Origin: Planctomycetota bacterium
Lineage (GTDB): Bacteria > Planctomycetota > Planctomycetia > Pirellulales > Lacipirellulaceae
Reading direction: 5' to 3'
Length of the DNA: 64,000 nt
NCBI GenBank assembly: GCA_013286045.1
Contig: JABDGM010000001.1
Location: forward strand, 1-64,000
Shown in pieces: positions 47,815 through 56,039 of this stretch. Numbering within the stretch: position 1 is the first letter of the stretch; each line of letters begins with the position of its first letter. Position numbers and translations under genes: made by a program. The notes below the pieces were generated by a model, which saw only the letters and a program-made list of their open reading frames with translations, was not told where the DNA came from and ran no database searches.

Positions 47815-48714
47815 GTGTCCCGATATTTACCGTTCGCTATCGGAATTCTGCTGATCGTCGGACTAACGATGCAGGAATTCCGCATGACGGACCGCCTGTC
47901 TGGCACGAACGTAAGTGCCGATGAGCGGGCCAAGCTGATCAGCTCCGTTCCCAAAGATTTCGGCGACTGGCACGGCGAAGACAAGCCTGTTGATGCCCGG
48001 GTTCAAAAGGTAGCCGGTGCGATCGGCGCCGTCTCCCGGAATTATCGTAACTCCCGCACCGGTGAACGAGTCGACCTGTGGCTCATCGTCGGCCATGCTC
48101 GCGATGTGGCCTTCCACACACCGGATGTTTGCTACGTCGGCTCTGGCTTCGAAGCGCGCGGCAAAGAAAACTCGACGTACAACCTCGTACTGACCGGTTT
48201 GCCCGATACGCCAATGTGGACGAACACTTTCTTCAAAGAAGACGTCTCCGGGCGCACGCTACTTCGCGTTTTCTGGACTTGGTACAACCCTGAATCGCCA
48301 GAAAACGAAGAGAAGGTCGCCTGGGAGGCGCCGGGCAACGCTCGCTTCCACTTCGGCAATACTCGCGCACTCTACAAAATGTACTTCACGAGCGAGATGC
48401 GCGACCCGATGGAAACCGCAGAGCAAAGCTCAGCACTGCGCTTCGCCAAGGACTTTCTGCCTGAAGTCGATAAGGCGCTCTTAGACATGCACCACCAACT
48501 CGGCGGTGGCGCTGGCCACGAATCAAGCGACAAGTCCACCGCGCCCGCGGCCACGAATCCTTCGGAAACACCCGACGCCCCAAAGACGGAACCGGCGACG
48601 GAAGAAAAGGCCGGCGCGGAGAAAGCTGCCGCCACCTCAACGGATCAAGCGCCGACAGCCACTTTGGAGCAAGCGCCCACGGAGACTTCCCCTCCCAAAA
48701 CGGAAGAGAAGTAG
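47815..48714 (+). CDS. Exosortase-associated EpsI-type protein
   Basis: 299 residues; GTG start with GGAGG 8 bases upstream. One N-terminal membrane anchor (MSRYLPFAIGILLIVGLTM), then the EpsI domain: VPKDFGDWHGED, VDLWLIVGHARDVAFHTPDVCYVGSGF and NTFFKEDVSGRTLLRVFW. The H-P-x-V-C-Y pattern is typical of this family, which is fused or linked to exosortases in exopolysaccharide loci; its biochemical job is not settled. The C-terminal ~80 residues are a disordered Ala/Glu/Thr/Pro tail. It supports the exosortase assignment upstream. Confidence 0.88.
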   Translation: MSRYLPFAIGILLIVGLTMQEFRMTDRLSGTNVSADERAKLISSVPKDFGDWHGEDKPVDARVQKVAGAIGAVSRNYRNSRTGERVDLWLIVGHARDVAFHTPDVCYVGSGFEARGKENSTYNLVLTGLPDTPMWTNTFFKEDVSGRTLLRVFWTWYNPESPENEEKVAWEAPGNARFHFGNTRALYKMYFTSEMRDPMETAEQSSALRFAKDFLPEVDKALLDMHHQLGGGAGHESSDKSTAPAATNPSETPDAPKTEPATEEKAGAEKAAATSTDQAPTATLEQAPTETSPPKTEEK

Positions 48715-48765
48715 TTGCGAACGAGCGCTAACCGCTGCTCTGCAACATTGTGGAATAGTCTGGCG

Positions 48766-50148
48766 CTACATCACCCCGACCCGGCCGTCCTCCAGGCCAA
48801 GTCGCTTCATTTTCTTGTACAGTGTAGTGCGATTGATGCCGAGTTGATCGGCCGTCGCATTGCGATTCCATCCGTTAGACTCGAGCACCTCGCGAATGAT
48901 TTGCCGCTCCGGTCCTTCGAGCGCTTCCTTTAGCGTTCTTTGGCCCGAGGCAGAACTCATGATGACCGCGCCCGTGCCGCGAACCTCGGTCGGAAGATCG
49001 GCAACCGTAATGATCGGCCCCTTGCCGAGCAGTACAGCGCGCTCGATTACATTCTGCAGCTCACGAACGTTGCCGGGCCAATTGTAGCGTTCGAGCGTAA
49101 CCATTGCGTCGTCGGCGAACCCCGTTACTTGGCGGCGCGAATCCTCGCGAACCTGTTCCAAGAAGCTGTGGGCCAGCGTCGGAATATCGCTCGGTCGTGT
49201 GCGCAGCGCGGGAAGCTCGATGTTGATCACATTGACGCGATAGTACAAATCCTGTCGGAATCGCCCATCGGCGACCGCCCGAGTCAGGTCTTCATTGGTC
49301 GCGAGCACCACGCGCACGTCGACATCAAACGTTTTGGTGCCGCCAACCTGCTCGAACTTCAACTCTTGCAACACTCGCAGCAGCTTTACTTGCATCGCCG
49401 CGCTGGCGGTTCCGATTTCATCCAGAAAAATCGTGCCACCGTGGGCCTGCAGGAACTTGCCCACCTTTTCGCCAGTCGCGCCAGTAAACGCCCCCGCGAC
49501 GTGGCCAAACAGTTCGCTTTCGAGCAACGTTTCCGGCAGCGCACCGCAAGCCACTTCGACGAACGGCCCCTTGGCGCGCCCGCTGCGGCGATGGATGGCC
49601 CGAGCGATCATGCTCTTACCCGTGCCGCTTTCTCCGGTCACGAGAATCGTCGCCCGCGTATCGGCCACGCTGCCGATCATTTCGAATACTTTGAGCATCC
49701 GCGGGTCGCGACCCACGATGTTATCCATCCCGTACTTGCGATCGAGTTGCGCGCGAAGATTGGTGTTTTCTTGCTGCACGCTGCGCTGCGAAATCGCACG
49801 CTCGATCGTCATCAACAATTCGTTGTCGATCAGCGGCTTGGTAACATAATCGAACGCACCGGCGCGAATGGCTTCAATCGCACCATCCGGCGAACCGTAA
49901 CCGGTCATTAGCACGACTTGCGAAGCCGGCCAATTGCGCCGGCATTGTTCCAGTAGATCGAACCCCTCACCGTCGCGCAGACGAACATCGGCGAGCACCA
50001 GATCATACGCTTTCTGCCGCAGACGCTCGAGCGCATCGGTATAACCGGCAGACGCATCAAGTTCGTAACCCTGGCTGCGGAGCCAATCCGACATCGAATC
50101 CAACACGTGGCGATCGTCATCCACCAGCAGTAATTGCGGCTTGGTCAT
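48766..50148 (-). CDS. NtrC-family sigma-54-dependent response regulator
   Basis: 460 residues. Receiver domain 1-120 with acidic Asp10/Asp11, phosphoacceptor Asp54 (VLADVRLRDG) and Lys in VTKPL. The central AAA+ domain has Walker A GESGTGKS, the sigma-54 contact loop GAFTGA and Walker B TIFLDEIG. The C-terminal Fis-type helix-turn-helix is NATADQLGINRTTLYKKMKR. It activates sigma-54 promoters when phosphorylated. No histidine kinase is adjacent. PrsR-like regulators of this type accompany exosortase loci in other bacteria, so control of the neighbouring exopolysaccharide genes is plausible. It faces the EpsI-like gene tail to tail. Confidence 0.95.
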   Translation of the reverse strand: MTKPQLLLVDDDRHVLDSMSDWLRSQGYELDASAGYTDALERLRQKAYDLVLADVRLRDGEGFDLLEQCRRNWPASQVVLMTGYGSPDGAIEAIRAGAFDYVTKPLIDNELLMTIERAISQRSVQQENTNLRAQLDRKYGMDNIVGRDPRMLKVFEMIGSVADTRATILVTGESGTGKSMIARAIHRRSGRAKGPFVEVACGALPETLLESELFGHVAGAFTGATGEKVGKFLQAHGGTIFLDEIGTASAAMQVKLLRVLQELKFEQVGGTKTFDVDVRVVLATNEDLTRAVADGRFRQDLYYRVNVINIELPALRTRPSDIPTLAHSFLEQVREDSRRQVTGFADDAMVTLERYNWPGNVRELQNVIERAVLLGKGPIITVADLPTEVRGTGAVIMSSASGQRTLKEALEGPERQIIREVLESNGWNRNATADQLGINRTTLYKKMKRLGLEDGRVGVM

Positions 50149-50415
50149 GATTAGTTCGTTTCAATGAGTGCGAGTCCGCGTCCTGCGATCGGTACGACCA
50201 TCCAAACTGTCTCACAACTCGCCCGCGCCTTTCGGCAACACGAGCGCAGTTCTGTCGAGAAATATCTACGTCACAGGTAGTAGAGGGTCAACGAAGTGAG
50301 CAATTTGCCGACACTGACTTCGGGTCGTACCGATTGTGACGGACCTATCGCACCAGCTGCTCGGATATAATGCCGATGCCGTTTGCCAGTATTCACACCT
50401 CTTCGCTCGACCGCC

Positions 50416-50922
50416 ATGACACCAATCCGGGTCGTCGTTCACGACAAGATGCAGCGGAAGTACATCTACTACCGCACTGAACCTGTCGCCAAGAATTTTG
50501 CGCCGGATTTCAAGCCGCAACTCACGCCCAAGCAAATGCTCGAGTTGGGCGTCTTCGGCGGCAAGTACATGACGGATTGCACGAAAGAGTTTCCCGACGA
50601 TTGGTTCGACGACGCCAGACTCTCGCCCGACGGGCACGACCCAAAGCTGAATCACTTTGGCGTCAAGGCATCGCAGCCGCTATCCGTATGGCGCGAGAAG
50701 GGCTGGATCTTCAAAGAAGACCCGCGCGGCTGGTTCCAGTGGTACTGCCGCTACTACATGGGCCGCCGCGGCGAGGACGACGAGCGACAAATCAAACGGT
50801 GGAAGGCCATCAAACGCCACGTCGCTCAGATCCGCAAAAACTGCAAACGCGGCGATCTGAAATGTCGTCGCCGTCAACGCCAAGCGTTACTCCACTGGGC
50901 CTACGATTCGCGGAAACTGTGA
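50416..50922 (+). CDS. Conserved hypothetical protein (WFQWYCRYYMGRR type)
   Basis: 168 residues from the ATG at 50416 (MTPIRVVVHDKMQRKYIYYR). No signal peptide or membrane segment. Notable parts are LTPKQMLELGVFGGKYMTDC, FPDDWFDDARLSP, GWIFKEDPRGWFQWYCRYYMGRR and a very basic end (HVAQIRKNCKRGDLKCRRRQRQALLHWAYDS). The density of Trp, Tyr and basic residues suggests a compact, possibly nucleic-acid-binding protein; I recognise it only as a conserved family of unknown function. Confidence 0.7.
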   Translation: MTPIRVVVHDKMQRKYIYYRTEPVAKNFAPDFKPQLTPKQMLELGVFGGKYMTDCTKEFPDDWFDDARLSPDGHDPKLNHFGVKASQPLSVWREKGWIFKEDPRGWFQWYCRYYMGRRGEDDERQIKRWKAIKRHVAQIRKNCKRGDLKCRRRQRQALLHWAYDSRKL

Positions 50923-51050
50923 GCGTACGGCTCACTGCGGCATGATTTCTGAAATATGGCAAGATATGCGCTTGAAACCATTTCGAGTTCTTGGCCATAA
51001 TCCACCCCCGTTGGATCGCTTCACTTATCTTTGTCGCCGGGGAGAGTATT

Positions 51051-51317
51051 ATGGCCCAATCAAATGTTCCGTATTTCAAAGCTTGGTTTATCTTCCTTCT
51101 AACTAGCCTAGTTTTATCTGTATTGGCCGGGATGGCGATTGGCTTCGTACTTGGTCTTATTATGGGTATCGTCGGTGCTCCTATACAAACCGTTCAGGTA
51201 GTTTGTGGCATCGCTGGCGCAGTTTTGGGATTCATCGTCTCCTACACAATGTTTCGTTGGGTCGTAGACCGTTTCATTATCCCGAGCGTAACCGGCGCAA
51301 CGACGAACGCCATGTAA
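51051..51317 (+). CDS. Small membrane protein
   Basis: 88 residues from the ATG at 51051; GGAG lies 6 bases upstream. Two membrane segments (FIFLLTSLVLSVLAGMAIGF with its glycine-rich extension, and VCGIAGAVLGFIVSYTMFRW). An internal glycine pattern (GMAIGFVLGLIMGIVG) suggests tight helix packing. No recognised family; base composition is lower in GC than its neighbours, hinting at later arrival. Confidence 0.65.
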   Translation: MAQSNVPYFKAWFIFLLTSLVLSVLAGMAIGFVLGLIMGIVGAPIQTVQVVCGIAGAVLGFIVSYTMFRWVVDRFIIPSVTGATTNAM

Positions 51318-51396
51318 CAACAATCTCGTGAGCGAAGCAGTTAAGAGAAACTACTGCACCTTTCGGCGAGCCTGTGCGCACACGGTTTAAACTCCA

Positions 51397-51966
51397 ATGA
51401 CAGATACGAATTCCTGGGTGGGTGCCACGTCAGACGTACTCGACGGCTATCGTCGAATGATCGACGGCGCCGTAAAACAACTCAGCGATGAGGAGTTCGC
51501 TCGCCGACCGACGGACGGAATCAACAGCGTCGCGGTCATCCTGCGCCACTTGGGCGGCAATCTACTCAGTCGCTGGACCGATTTTCTCACGACGGACGGC
51601 GAAAAGCCCAACCGCAACCGTGACTCCGAGTTCGAAGATTGGCCCGACGACCGCGCCTCGCTCATGGCCTTTTTCGACAGCGGCTGGAATGCGTGCCGCG
51701 ACTCGATCGCCGCGCTGACTGCAGACGACGTGGCAAAGTCCGTCGAAATCCGCGGCGAAAAACACACCGTGCCGCAAGCTGTTCAGCGGTCATTGACCCA
51801 CACTGCTTATCACGCCGGCCAAATCATGCTCATCGCCCGCACGGTTCACGACGGCGGTTGGCAGTGGCTCACCATCAAACCGGGCGGCAGCCAGCAGCAC
51901 AACGCGCAAACTTGGGGCACCACTGCAGCGCGCGGCACGGCGGGGCAAACGCCGGAAAACCGATAG
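51397..51966 (+). CDS. DinB/DUF1572-family four-helix protein
   Basis: 189 residues. The DinB-like four-helix bundle is indicated by VLDGYRRMIDGAVKQLSDEE, INSVAVILRHLGGNLLSRW and LTHTAYHAGQIMLIART, with histidines (HLGGN; H-TAYHAGQ) in the metal-binding positions. Members may be metal-dependent enzymes such as thiol transferases; function unknown for DUF1572. A second 'GGSQQHNAQTWG' tail is disordered. Probably monocistronic. Confidence 0.82.
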   Translation: MTDTNSWVGATSDVLDGYRRMIDGAVKQLSDEEFARRPTDGINSVAVILRHLGGNLLSRWTDFLTTDGEKPNRNRDSEFEDWPDDRASLMAFFDSGWNACRDSIAALTADDVAKSVEIRGEKHTVPQAVQRSLTHTAYHAGQIMLIARTVHDGGWQWLTIKPGGSQQHNAQTWGTTAARGTAGQTPENR

Positions 51967-52009
51967 GGCTCGGTCTTTGTTGCCAAAGTAGGCTTCAAGG
52001 TATAATTAG

Positions 52010-52204
52010 ATGCCAAGAAGGATTCGTGAGTTGATCCGCGATCTAGAGCGCGCAGGTTTTACGAATCGCGGCGGAAAGGGCAGTCACCGGAACTTCGAAC
52101 ATCCGACTGGAATTCGCACGACCATATAGGGCAACCTTGGCGACGATGCCAAACGGTATCAAGAAAGAGAAGTCAAACGAGTGATCGAGGAAACTAAGTC
52201 GTGA
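52010..52204 (+). pseudogene. hicA: HicA-like toxin gene with in-frame TAG
   Basis: Reading from the ATG: MPRRIRELIRDLERAGF, NRGGKGSHRNFEHPTGI, then TAG at 52127-52129, then GNLGDDAKRYQEREVKRVI to a TGA that overlaps the hicB GTG by four bases. The GGKGSHRNF segment with its histidine is the HicA (mRNA interferase) core. The TAG stands where HicA proteins usually have Ser in a 'TISG' turn, so one base change (TCG to TAG) explains it. The toxin is truncated to 39 residues and likely dead, leaving the antitoxin. Confidence 0.75.
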
Positions 52205-52434
52205 ACGACGCCGCTCGGTATATCAAGATAGTCGAATGGTCAGACGAAGATCAATGCTTTGTAGGCCAATGTCCGGGCGTTATCGGCCCATGCTGCCATG
52301 GAGCCAACGAGGCGGAAGTGTATGCCGAGTTGTGCGAGATCGTCGATGAATGGCTGGACACGTTGAAGAAGGACGGCAAGCCGTTACCACCGCCGACTGC
52401 CGGTCAGGGTTTAGCGGAAAAAATCGCGGGGTAA
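52201..52434 (+). CDS. hicB: HicB-family antitoxin
   Basis: 77 residues, GTG start overlapping the hicA end (GTGA). The partially degraded RNase H-like fold of HicB is visible in YIKIVEWSDEDQCFVGQCPG and EVYAELCEIVDEWLDTLKKDGKPLPPP. No C-terminal DNA-binding domain is attached, so it would act mainly by binding HicA. Normally it neutralises the HicA RNase; here the partner toxin is interrupted. Confidence 0.85.
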   Translation: MNDAARYIKIVEWSDEDQCFVGQCPGVIGPCCHGANEAEVYAELCEIVDEWLDTLKKDGKPLPPPTAGQGLAEKIAG

Positions 52435-52437
52435 ATA

Positions 52438-53337
52438 TCACCGCGCCCGCGGATGCGCCTTCTCGTACGCCGCCCGCAAATTTGCGGTGCTGACGTGCGT
52501 ATAAATCTGAGTCGTCACAAGGCTTTTGTGGCCGAGCAGTTCCTGCACGCTGCGGATATCGGCCCCGCGATCTAGCAGGTGCGTTGCAAAGCTGTGCCGC
52601 AGCGTGTGGGGCGAAGTCCGCCCATCGAGCCCTGTCTCTTTGATGTATTTTTCTAGCATCCGGGCCACACTGCGCGTCGTCAGCCGTGTGCCGAATTTGT
52701 TCGTGAATACGGGGGCTTCCCGTCCGGTCTTCTCGCGTGGCGACAGCGTCCGCTTTTCCTGCCAGCCCTTCAGCGCGCGAGACGCATACGATCCGATTGG
52801 CGACAGCCGCTCTTTTTTCCCTTTGCCGCGTACCCGCACGATGCCGGCAGGAAAATCCAGGTCGCCGTCGTTCAGTCCCACCAGCTCGCTCACGCGCAGC
52901 CCAGCCGAATACGCAGTTTCCAGAATGGCACGGTCACGAACCGCCGCGGGCGTGCTGCCTTTCGGCGCTTCAAGCAACTTGCCAACCTCGTCGCTCGTCA
53001 AAAAGTGCGGCAGCTTCCGACTCTTCCGAGGATTGCGGAGCGCCTTCGCCGGGTTCGCCTTTGCCCAGCCTTCGCGCTGGCCGAACTTCAAGAAGCTTCG
53101 CACCGACGCCAATCGCCGTGAGATAGAAGTCTTTGCGTAGCCCGCTTCGTGCAGCGCTGAAAGAAACCCGCGCAGCTCATTCGTTGTAATGCTGCCCGGG
53201 GCAGGGCTGTTGCCCTCTGCATCCGAGAGATACTCCGCCAGCGCGTGCAAATCCTCGCGATACCCCTTGAGCGTATGCGGCGATGCACCACGCTCCACGC
53301 GAAGGTACTGCAGGAACTGGCCGATCTGTGGACGCAT
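52438..53337 (-). CDS. xerC: Tyrosine recombinase, XerC/XerD family
   Basis: 299 residues, the normal Xer length. N-terminal SAM-like core-binding domain (LRVERGASPHTLKGYREDL), then the catalytic domain with Arg in SAGLRVSELVGL, Lys in VRGKGKKER, His-x-x-Arg in SPHTLRHSFATHLLD, His in LLGHKSLVTTQIYTHV and the Tyr nucleophile at its end. It most likely resolves chromosome dimers at dif with a partner. No att-like repeats or prophage genes flank it, so a phage integrase is unlikely. A heptamer inverted repeat lies just upstream. Confidence 0.92.
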   Translation of the reverse strand: MRPQIGQFLQYLRVERGASPHTLKGYREDLHALAEYLSDAEGNSPAPGSITTNELRGFLSALHEAGYAKTSISRRLASVRSFLKFGQREGWAKANPAKALRNPRKSRKLPHFLTSDEVGKLLEAPKGSTPAAVRDRAILETAYSAGLRVSELVGLNDGDLDFPAGIVRVRGKGKKERLSPIGSYASRALKGWQEKRTLSPREKTGREAPVFTNKFGTRLTTRSVARMLEKYIKETGLDGRTSPHTLRHSFATHLLDRGADIRSVQELLGHKSLVTTQIYTHVSTANLRAAYEKAHPRAR

Positions 53338-53354
53338 GAAGGGCAGGGGGTCTA

Positions 53355-53427
53355 GAGTCGAGGGTCGACGGCCAGAATAAATGCGAGTCGCGATTCGTTC
53401 TGGCCGTCGACTCTCGACCCTCGACGC
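53355..53427. repeat. Inverted repeat built of TCGACNC heptamers
   Basis: Arms 53355-53377 and 53398-53420 match at 21 of 23 positions as an inverted repeat around a 20-base centre. The right side also reads as three tandem heptamers TCGACTC, TCGACCC, TCGACGC (53407-53427). It lies between xerC and the next minus-strand gene and can form a long hairpin. Confidence 0.75.
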
Positions 53428-53435
53428 TCGGCGAC

Positions 53436-53804
53436 TTAGAACAGCTCTTCGCTGTCCGTCACCTGCGGCATGCGAGTCCGTGAGCGTTGTTGCCGCTCTT
53501 CTTGGCGAATCTTTTGGCTCAGCACAGCCGCATCGTACCAGCTGAAGCTGAGCTCCGGATTCGAGGCGTGACGACCAAGCATCCGCAACGCTTCGGCGCG
53601 TTGCGAGTCGTCGTACAGGAAGATGTAACGTTCCTTGCCTTTGATCAGCGCGAGTACGTTGATGTCGTCGTTCACTTTGCCAAGACTCCGTTCGGCAGCG
53701 GGCGGGGGTGGCCGAAAGTTGCTGGGGGCTGTCGGCCTTTGGGTGGGGGGCGAGCGGTCGTTTGTGACCTGTCGGAATTCCGTTTTCACGACGAGTCGCA
53801 ACAC
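53436..53804 (-). CDS. Conserved small cytoplasmic protein of unknown function
   Basis: 122 residues from a GTG, 14 bp after the lipoprotein gene, so probably co-transcribed with it. The first ~40 residues are Pro/Arg-rich and poorly defined; the true start may lie further in. The conserved-looking core is INVLALIKGKERYIFLYDD, RAEALRMLGRHASNPE and SFSWYDAAVLSQKIRQ. No membrane segment. I recognise this as a planctomycete-type small conserved protein, without a known role. Confidence 0.65.
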   Translation of the reverse strand: MLRLVVKTEFRQVTNDRSPPTQRPTAPSNFRPPPPAAERSLGKVNDDINVLALIKGKERYIFLYDDSQRAEALRMLGRHASNPELSFSWYDAAVLSQKIRQEERQQRSRTRMPQVTDSEELF

Positions 53805-53818
53805 GACTCTACGACGCT

Positions 53819-55078
53819 TTATCGGCTATCCGGCCAGCTCCACACCACTCGTGTTTCACTTGCACCACCGCGCGCAGAAAGCATTTCCGCGATGTGCATG
53901 TGACAGCAGAATCGGATGAAATCATCGCTGCGTTCCAGATAGTTTTGCCAACCGCCAAATCGCGCATCGTCGCGGAAGTGGTAGTAGCTGGCGAGAGCCT
54001 CGGTGAATTCGCCATCGTTGCCATGATAAATCTTCGTGTGCGTCATAACCGGACCATCTGTCGGGCAGCAAGCAGGTCGAACCGGGCTCGGCGGCGGCGG
54101 AATAAACCCACGCTCATCCGGCCAACCCGGCGGCAAAGGTCCACCCGCGCCAGTGGCGCCGGTCATGCCGTCAGCGACCGCCATTGCCGATTGCGACGGC
54201 GGCATCGCTGTACCCGCACTGCTGGCGCTCGGCGGCAATTCCTCAACGTCGCCCGGCTGCTCGAAAGCCGCCTTGGCCACCTGGCTATTCTGGAATCGCT
54301 GCTTCCCTTTGCCCGACGGCTTAGCGACAGTTCCGCCCTTGTCGGCAGACGAGCCATCCTGCGACCCGTTCTTCGCGAGTTCCTTTTCACCCGTCAGCTC
54401 CGGCGGCATTCCTGGCGGAAATGGTCCAGGCTCTTTTTTCGCCTGAGGCGGCGGATCTGGCGGATCAAGTGGCATCTGCCCACACGTCGGCGTTTGCGTT
54501 GCGAGCTGCGCCTTCGCGAGCGCGAACTCCGACTCGAATACGAGCGGGGCAGGGATGTATTCTTCCTCCGGCGTTCCCCACGGCAAGCCGTAACCAGCCG
54601 GAATCTCGTGGAATCCAGGGTTCGCCGCGTACCATTCCACTCGCAACCCACACCGCGGCGGATAGTACGGCGTGTAGTCCGTCACCGAACCGATCACGAC
54701 CGCATCCACACCCAGAATATTTGCCAGCCGCCGAGCCTCGCTCGGCTTCGAAAGGTCCACGTGGTGCGCAATGATCGCTTCTTCGGTCACACCGAGCGGC
54801 ACAACTTCGAAGCCCTGAATCGACTGAAGCTCCGCGAAATACGCGAGCGCGAATCTGCGTCCGTCGACCGTCTTCTCGTCACTCAAATTGAAGAACGGCG
54901 CGACGGCAATTTTGCTCAGTTGCGGGAACGGATTGTGAATGACTGGCTCGTGACTCACGTCCGGCACAATCAGCGCGCAGCCGCTATCACCCATGACCAG
55001 CATTCCTGCCAGCATGACAGCGCAAAGAAGCCGACAATTTGGTCGACGGCGTAACATTGGCCGGATAGCGAATGCCAA
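53819..55078 (-). CDS. Lipoprotein with CsgG/GNA1162-like N-domain
   Basis: 419 residues. Lipoprotein signal (LCAVMLAGMLVMGDSGC, lipobox-like DSGC). The first folded part (~50-170: QLSKIAVAPFFNLSDEKTV, EVVPLGVTEEAIIAHH, ANILGVDAVVIGSVTDYTPY) resembles the nucleoside-hydrolase-like fold of CsgG/GNA1162-type lipoproteins, which build outer-membrane secretion channels or scaffolds. A disordered Pro/Gly/Ser region (~200-335) follows, then a conserved C-terminal segment (THTKIYHGNDGEFTEALASY, FIRFCCHMHIAEML). Similarity is at fold-pattern level, so function is open. Confidence 0.72.
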   Translation of the reverse strand: MAFAIRPMLRRRPNCRLLCAVMLAGMLVMGDSGCALIVPDVSHEPVIHNPFPQLSKIAVAPFFNLSDEKTVDGRRFALAYFAELQSIQGFEVVPLGVTEEAIIAHHVDLSKPSEARRLANILGVDAVVIGSVTDYTPYYPPRCGLRVEWYAANPGFHEIPAGYGLPWGTPEEEYIPAPLVFESEFALAKAQLATQTPTCGQMPLDPPDPPPQAKKEPGPFPPGMPPELTGEKELAKNGSQDGSSADKGGTVAKPSGKGKQRFQNSQVAKAAFEQPGDVEELPPSASSAGTAMPPSQSAMAVADGMTGATGAGGPLPPGWPDERGFIPPPPSPVRPACCPTDGPVMTHTKIYHGNDGEFTEALASYYHFRDDARFGGWQNYLERSDDFIRFCCHMHIAEMLSARGGASETRVVWSWPDSR

Positions 55079-55224
55079 CCCAGCCCCCCTGCTAGCAAAC
55101 CGTACGCGCGCATAGATACGAGCGCGCTACGGTTATCGGCGACTGGCATATGAGGCTTGAGATAAACGGCCCGACTCGGCGAATCGGTCGCGATTTTTTG
55201 CGATCCGCGGGGTCCTTGAAACGA

Positions 55225-55482
55225 TCAACTGACCAACAACCAAAGCAAGAAGCAGAAGATGCTGGCGGCGGCAGCCAAGACGAGAACTCTCGCCACCTGC
55301 GCCCACCCAGAACTTCGATTCGCCAACAGGGCCATCGCCGCGACAAACAAGAGCGGAGAGGCAAGTATCATCGCAATCACCGCAACGATCGGATGCGTAG
55401 ACCAGATGCCGAACACCGCCGCAATAAGCGTCATGGCCAGCATCAAACTCAACAGCGAAAATCGCGGCATGAATACATTCAC
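55225..55482 (-). CDS. Small FSLLSL-type membrane protein
   Basis: 85 residues; GTG 55482 overlaps the stop of the preceding membrane-protein gene, and an ATG at 55470 is an alternative start. Three membrane segments begin right after the motif RFSLLSLMLAMTLIAAVFG. The motif resembles the N-termini of the upstream protein and of the small protein at 57410-57550. Translational coupling to the upstream gene is likely. Function unknown. Confidence 0.65.
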   Translation of the reverse strand: MNVFMPRFSLLSLMLAMTLIAAVFGIWSTHPIVAVIAMILASPLLFVAAMALLANRSSGWAQVARVLVLAAAASIFCFLLWLLVS

Positions 55483-55922
55483 GACCGGTCCTTGGCAAAG
55501 TTCGGACTCTTTAAATCACTGTAACTTCGATCTGTTGGCGCGACGACAAGCCTACACGCGCGATACGCCCGAAATACGCACACCAGAAAGCTCCCGCCCA
55601 TGATGCCGATGCCCAGGAGAAACGGCGGCACTGAGCCGGCGTCGAAGTCGATTCGAAACAATTGCCAAACTAGCGCGCCCGTGTACAACGCGAAGAAAAG
55701 CCCAAGCAAGCTCCACACCACCACCGCCATCCGCGGCCGCCGATCGGACGTTGCAAAGTTGGCTCCCTGCAACAGCCCGACAACGAACAATATCGGAACG
55801 GCCGCGATCAATATCGCTTGGAAGAACGCCGGCATCCGCACAGCGAACGCCAATACGCCCGAAACAATCGCCGTGAGGAAAAGAATCCCTCTTATCGAGA
55901 ATTGCCACCGACGTGCGGTCAT
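55479..55922 (-). CDS. FSIRGILFLT-type membrane protein
   Basis: 147 residues with four membrane segments. It opens with MTARRWQFSIRGILFLTAIV, the planctomycete FSI/FSLRxL pattern seen in many small membrane proteins. The cytoplasmic tail (VVAPTDRSYSDLKSPNFAKD) has no domain. Its stop overlaps the start of the next membrane-protein gene. Function unknown. Confidence 0.65.
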   Translation of the reverse strand: MTARRWQFSIRGILFLTAIVSGVLAFAVRMPAFFQAILIAAVPILFVVGLLQGANFATSDRRPRMAVVVWSLLGLFFALYTGALVWQLFRIDFDAGSVPPFLLGIGIMGGSFLVCVFRAYRACRLVVAPTDRSYSDLKSPNFAKDRS

Positions 55923-56039
55923 GATTCGAAAGTACCGCGCTTAGCGGAACGGACCTCTGGCCAGTTTGCGTCGCTCATATCGCCATTGTAGCATCGTAGG
56001 GTTGCTGACAAACGTCATTGACTCTAGGCGGAAACGTCC

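Noticed and set aside
40499-52129. TAG as a recoded sense codon in this genome
   Set aside because: Normal genes end in TAG (10433-10435, 38486-38488, 47399-47401, 48712-48714), so the TAGs in the sigma and hicA genes are more likely lesions.
52438-53337. Xer recombinase as integrase of a mobile island
   Set aside because: Length and motifs fit housekeeping Xer, and no att-like direct repeats, tRNA or phage genes flank it.
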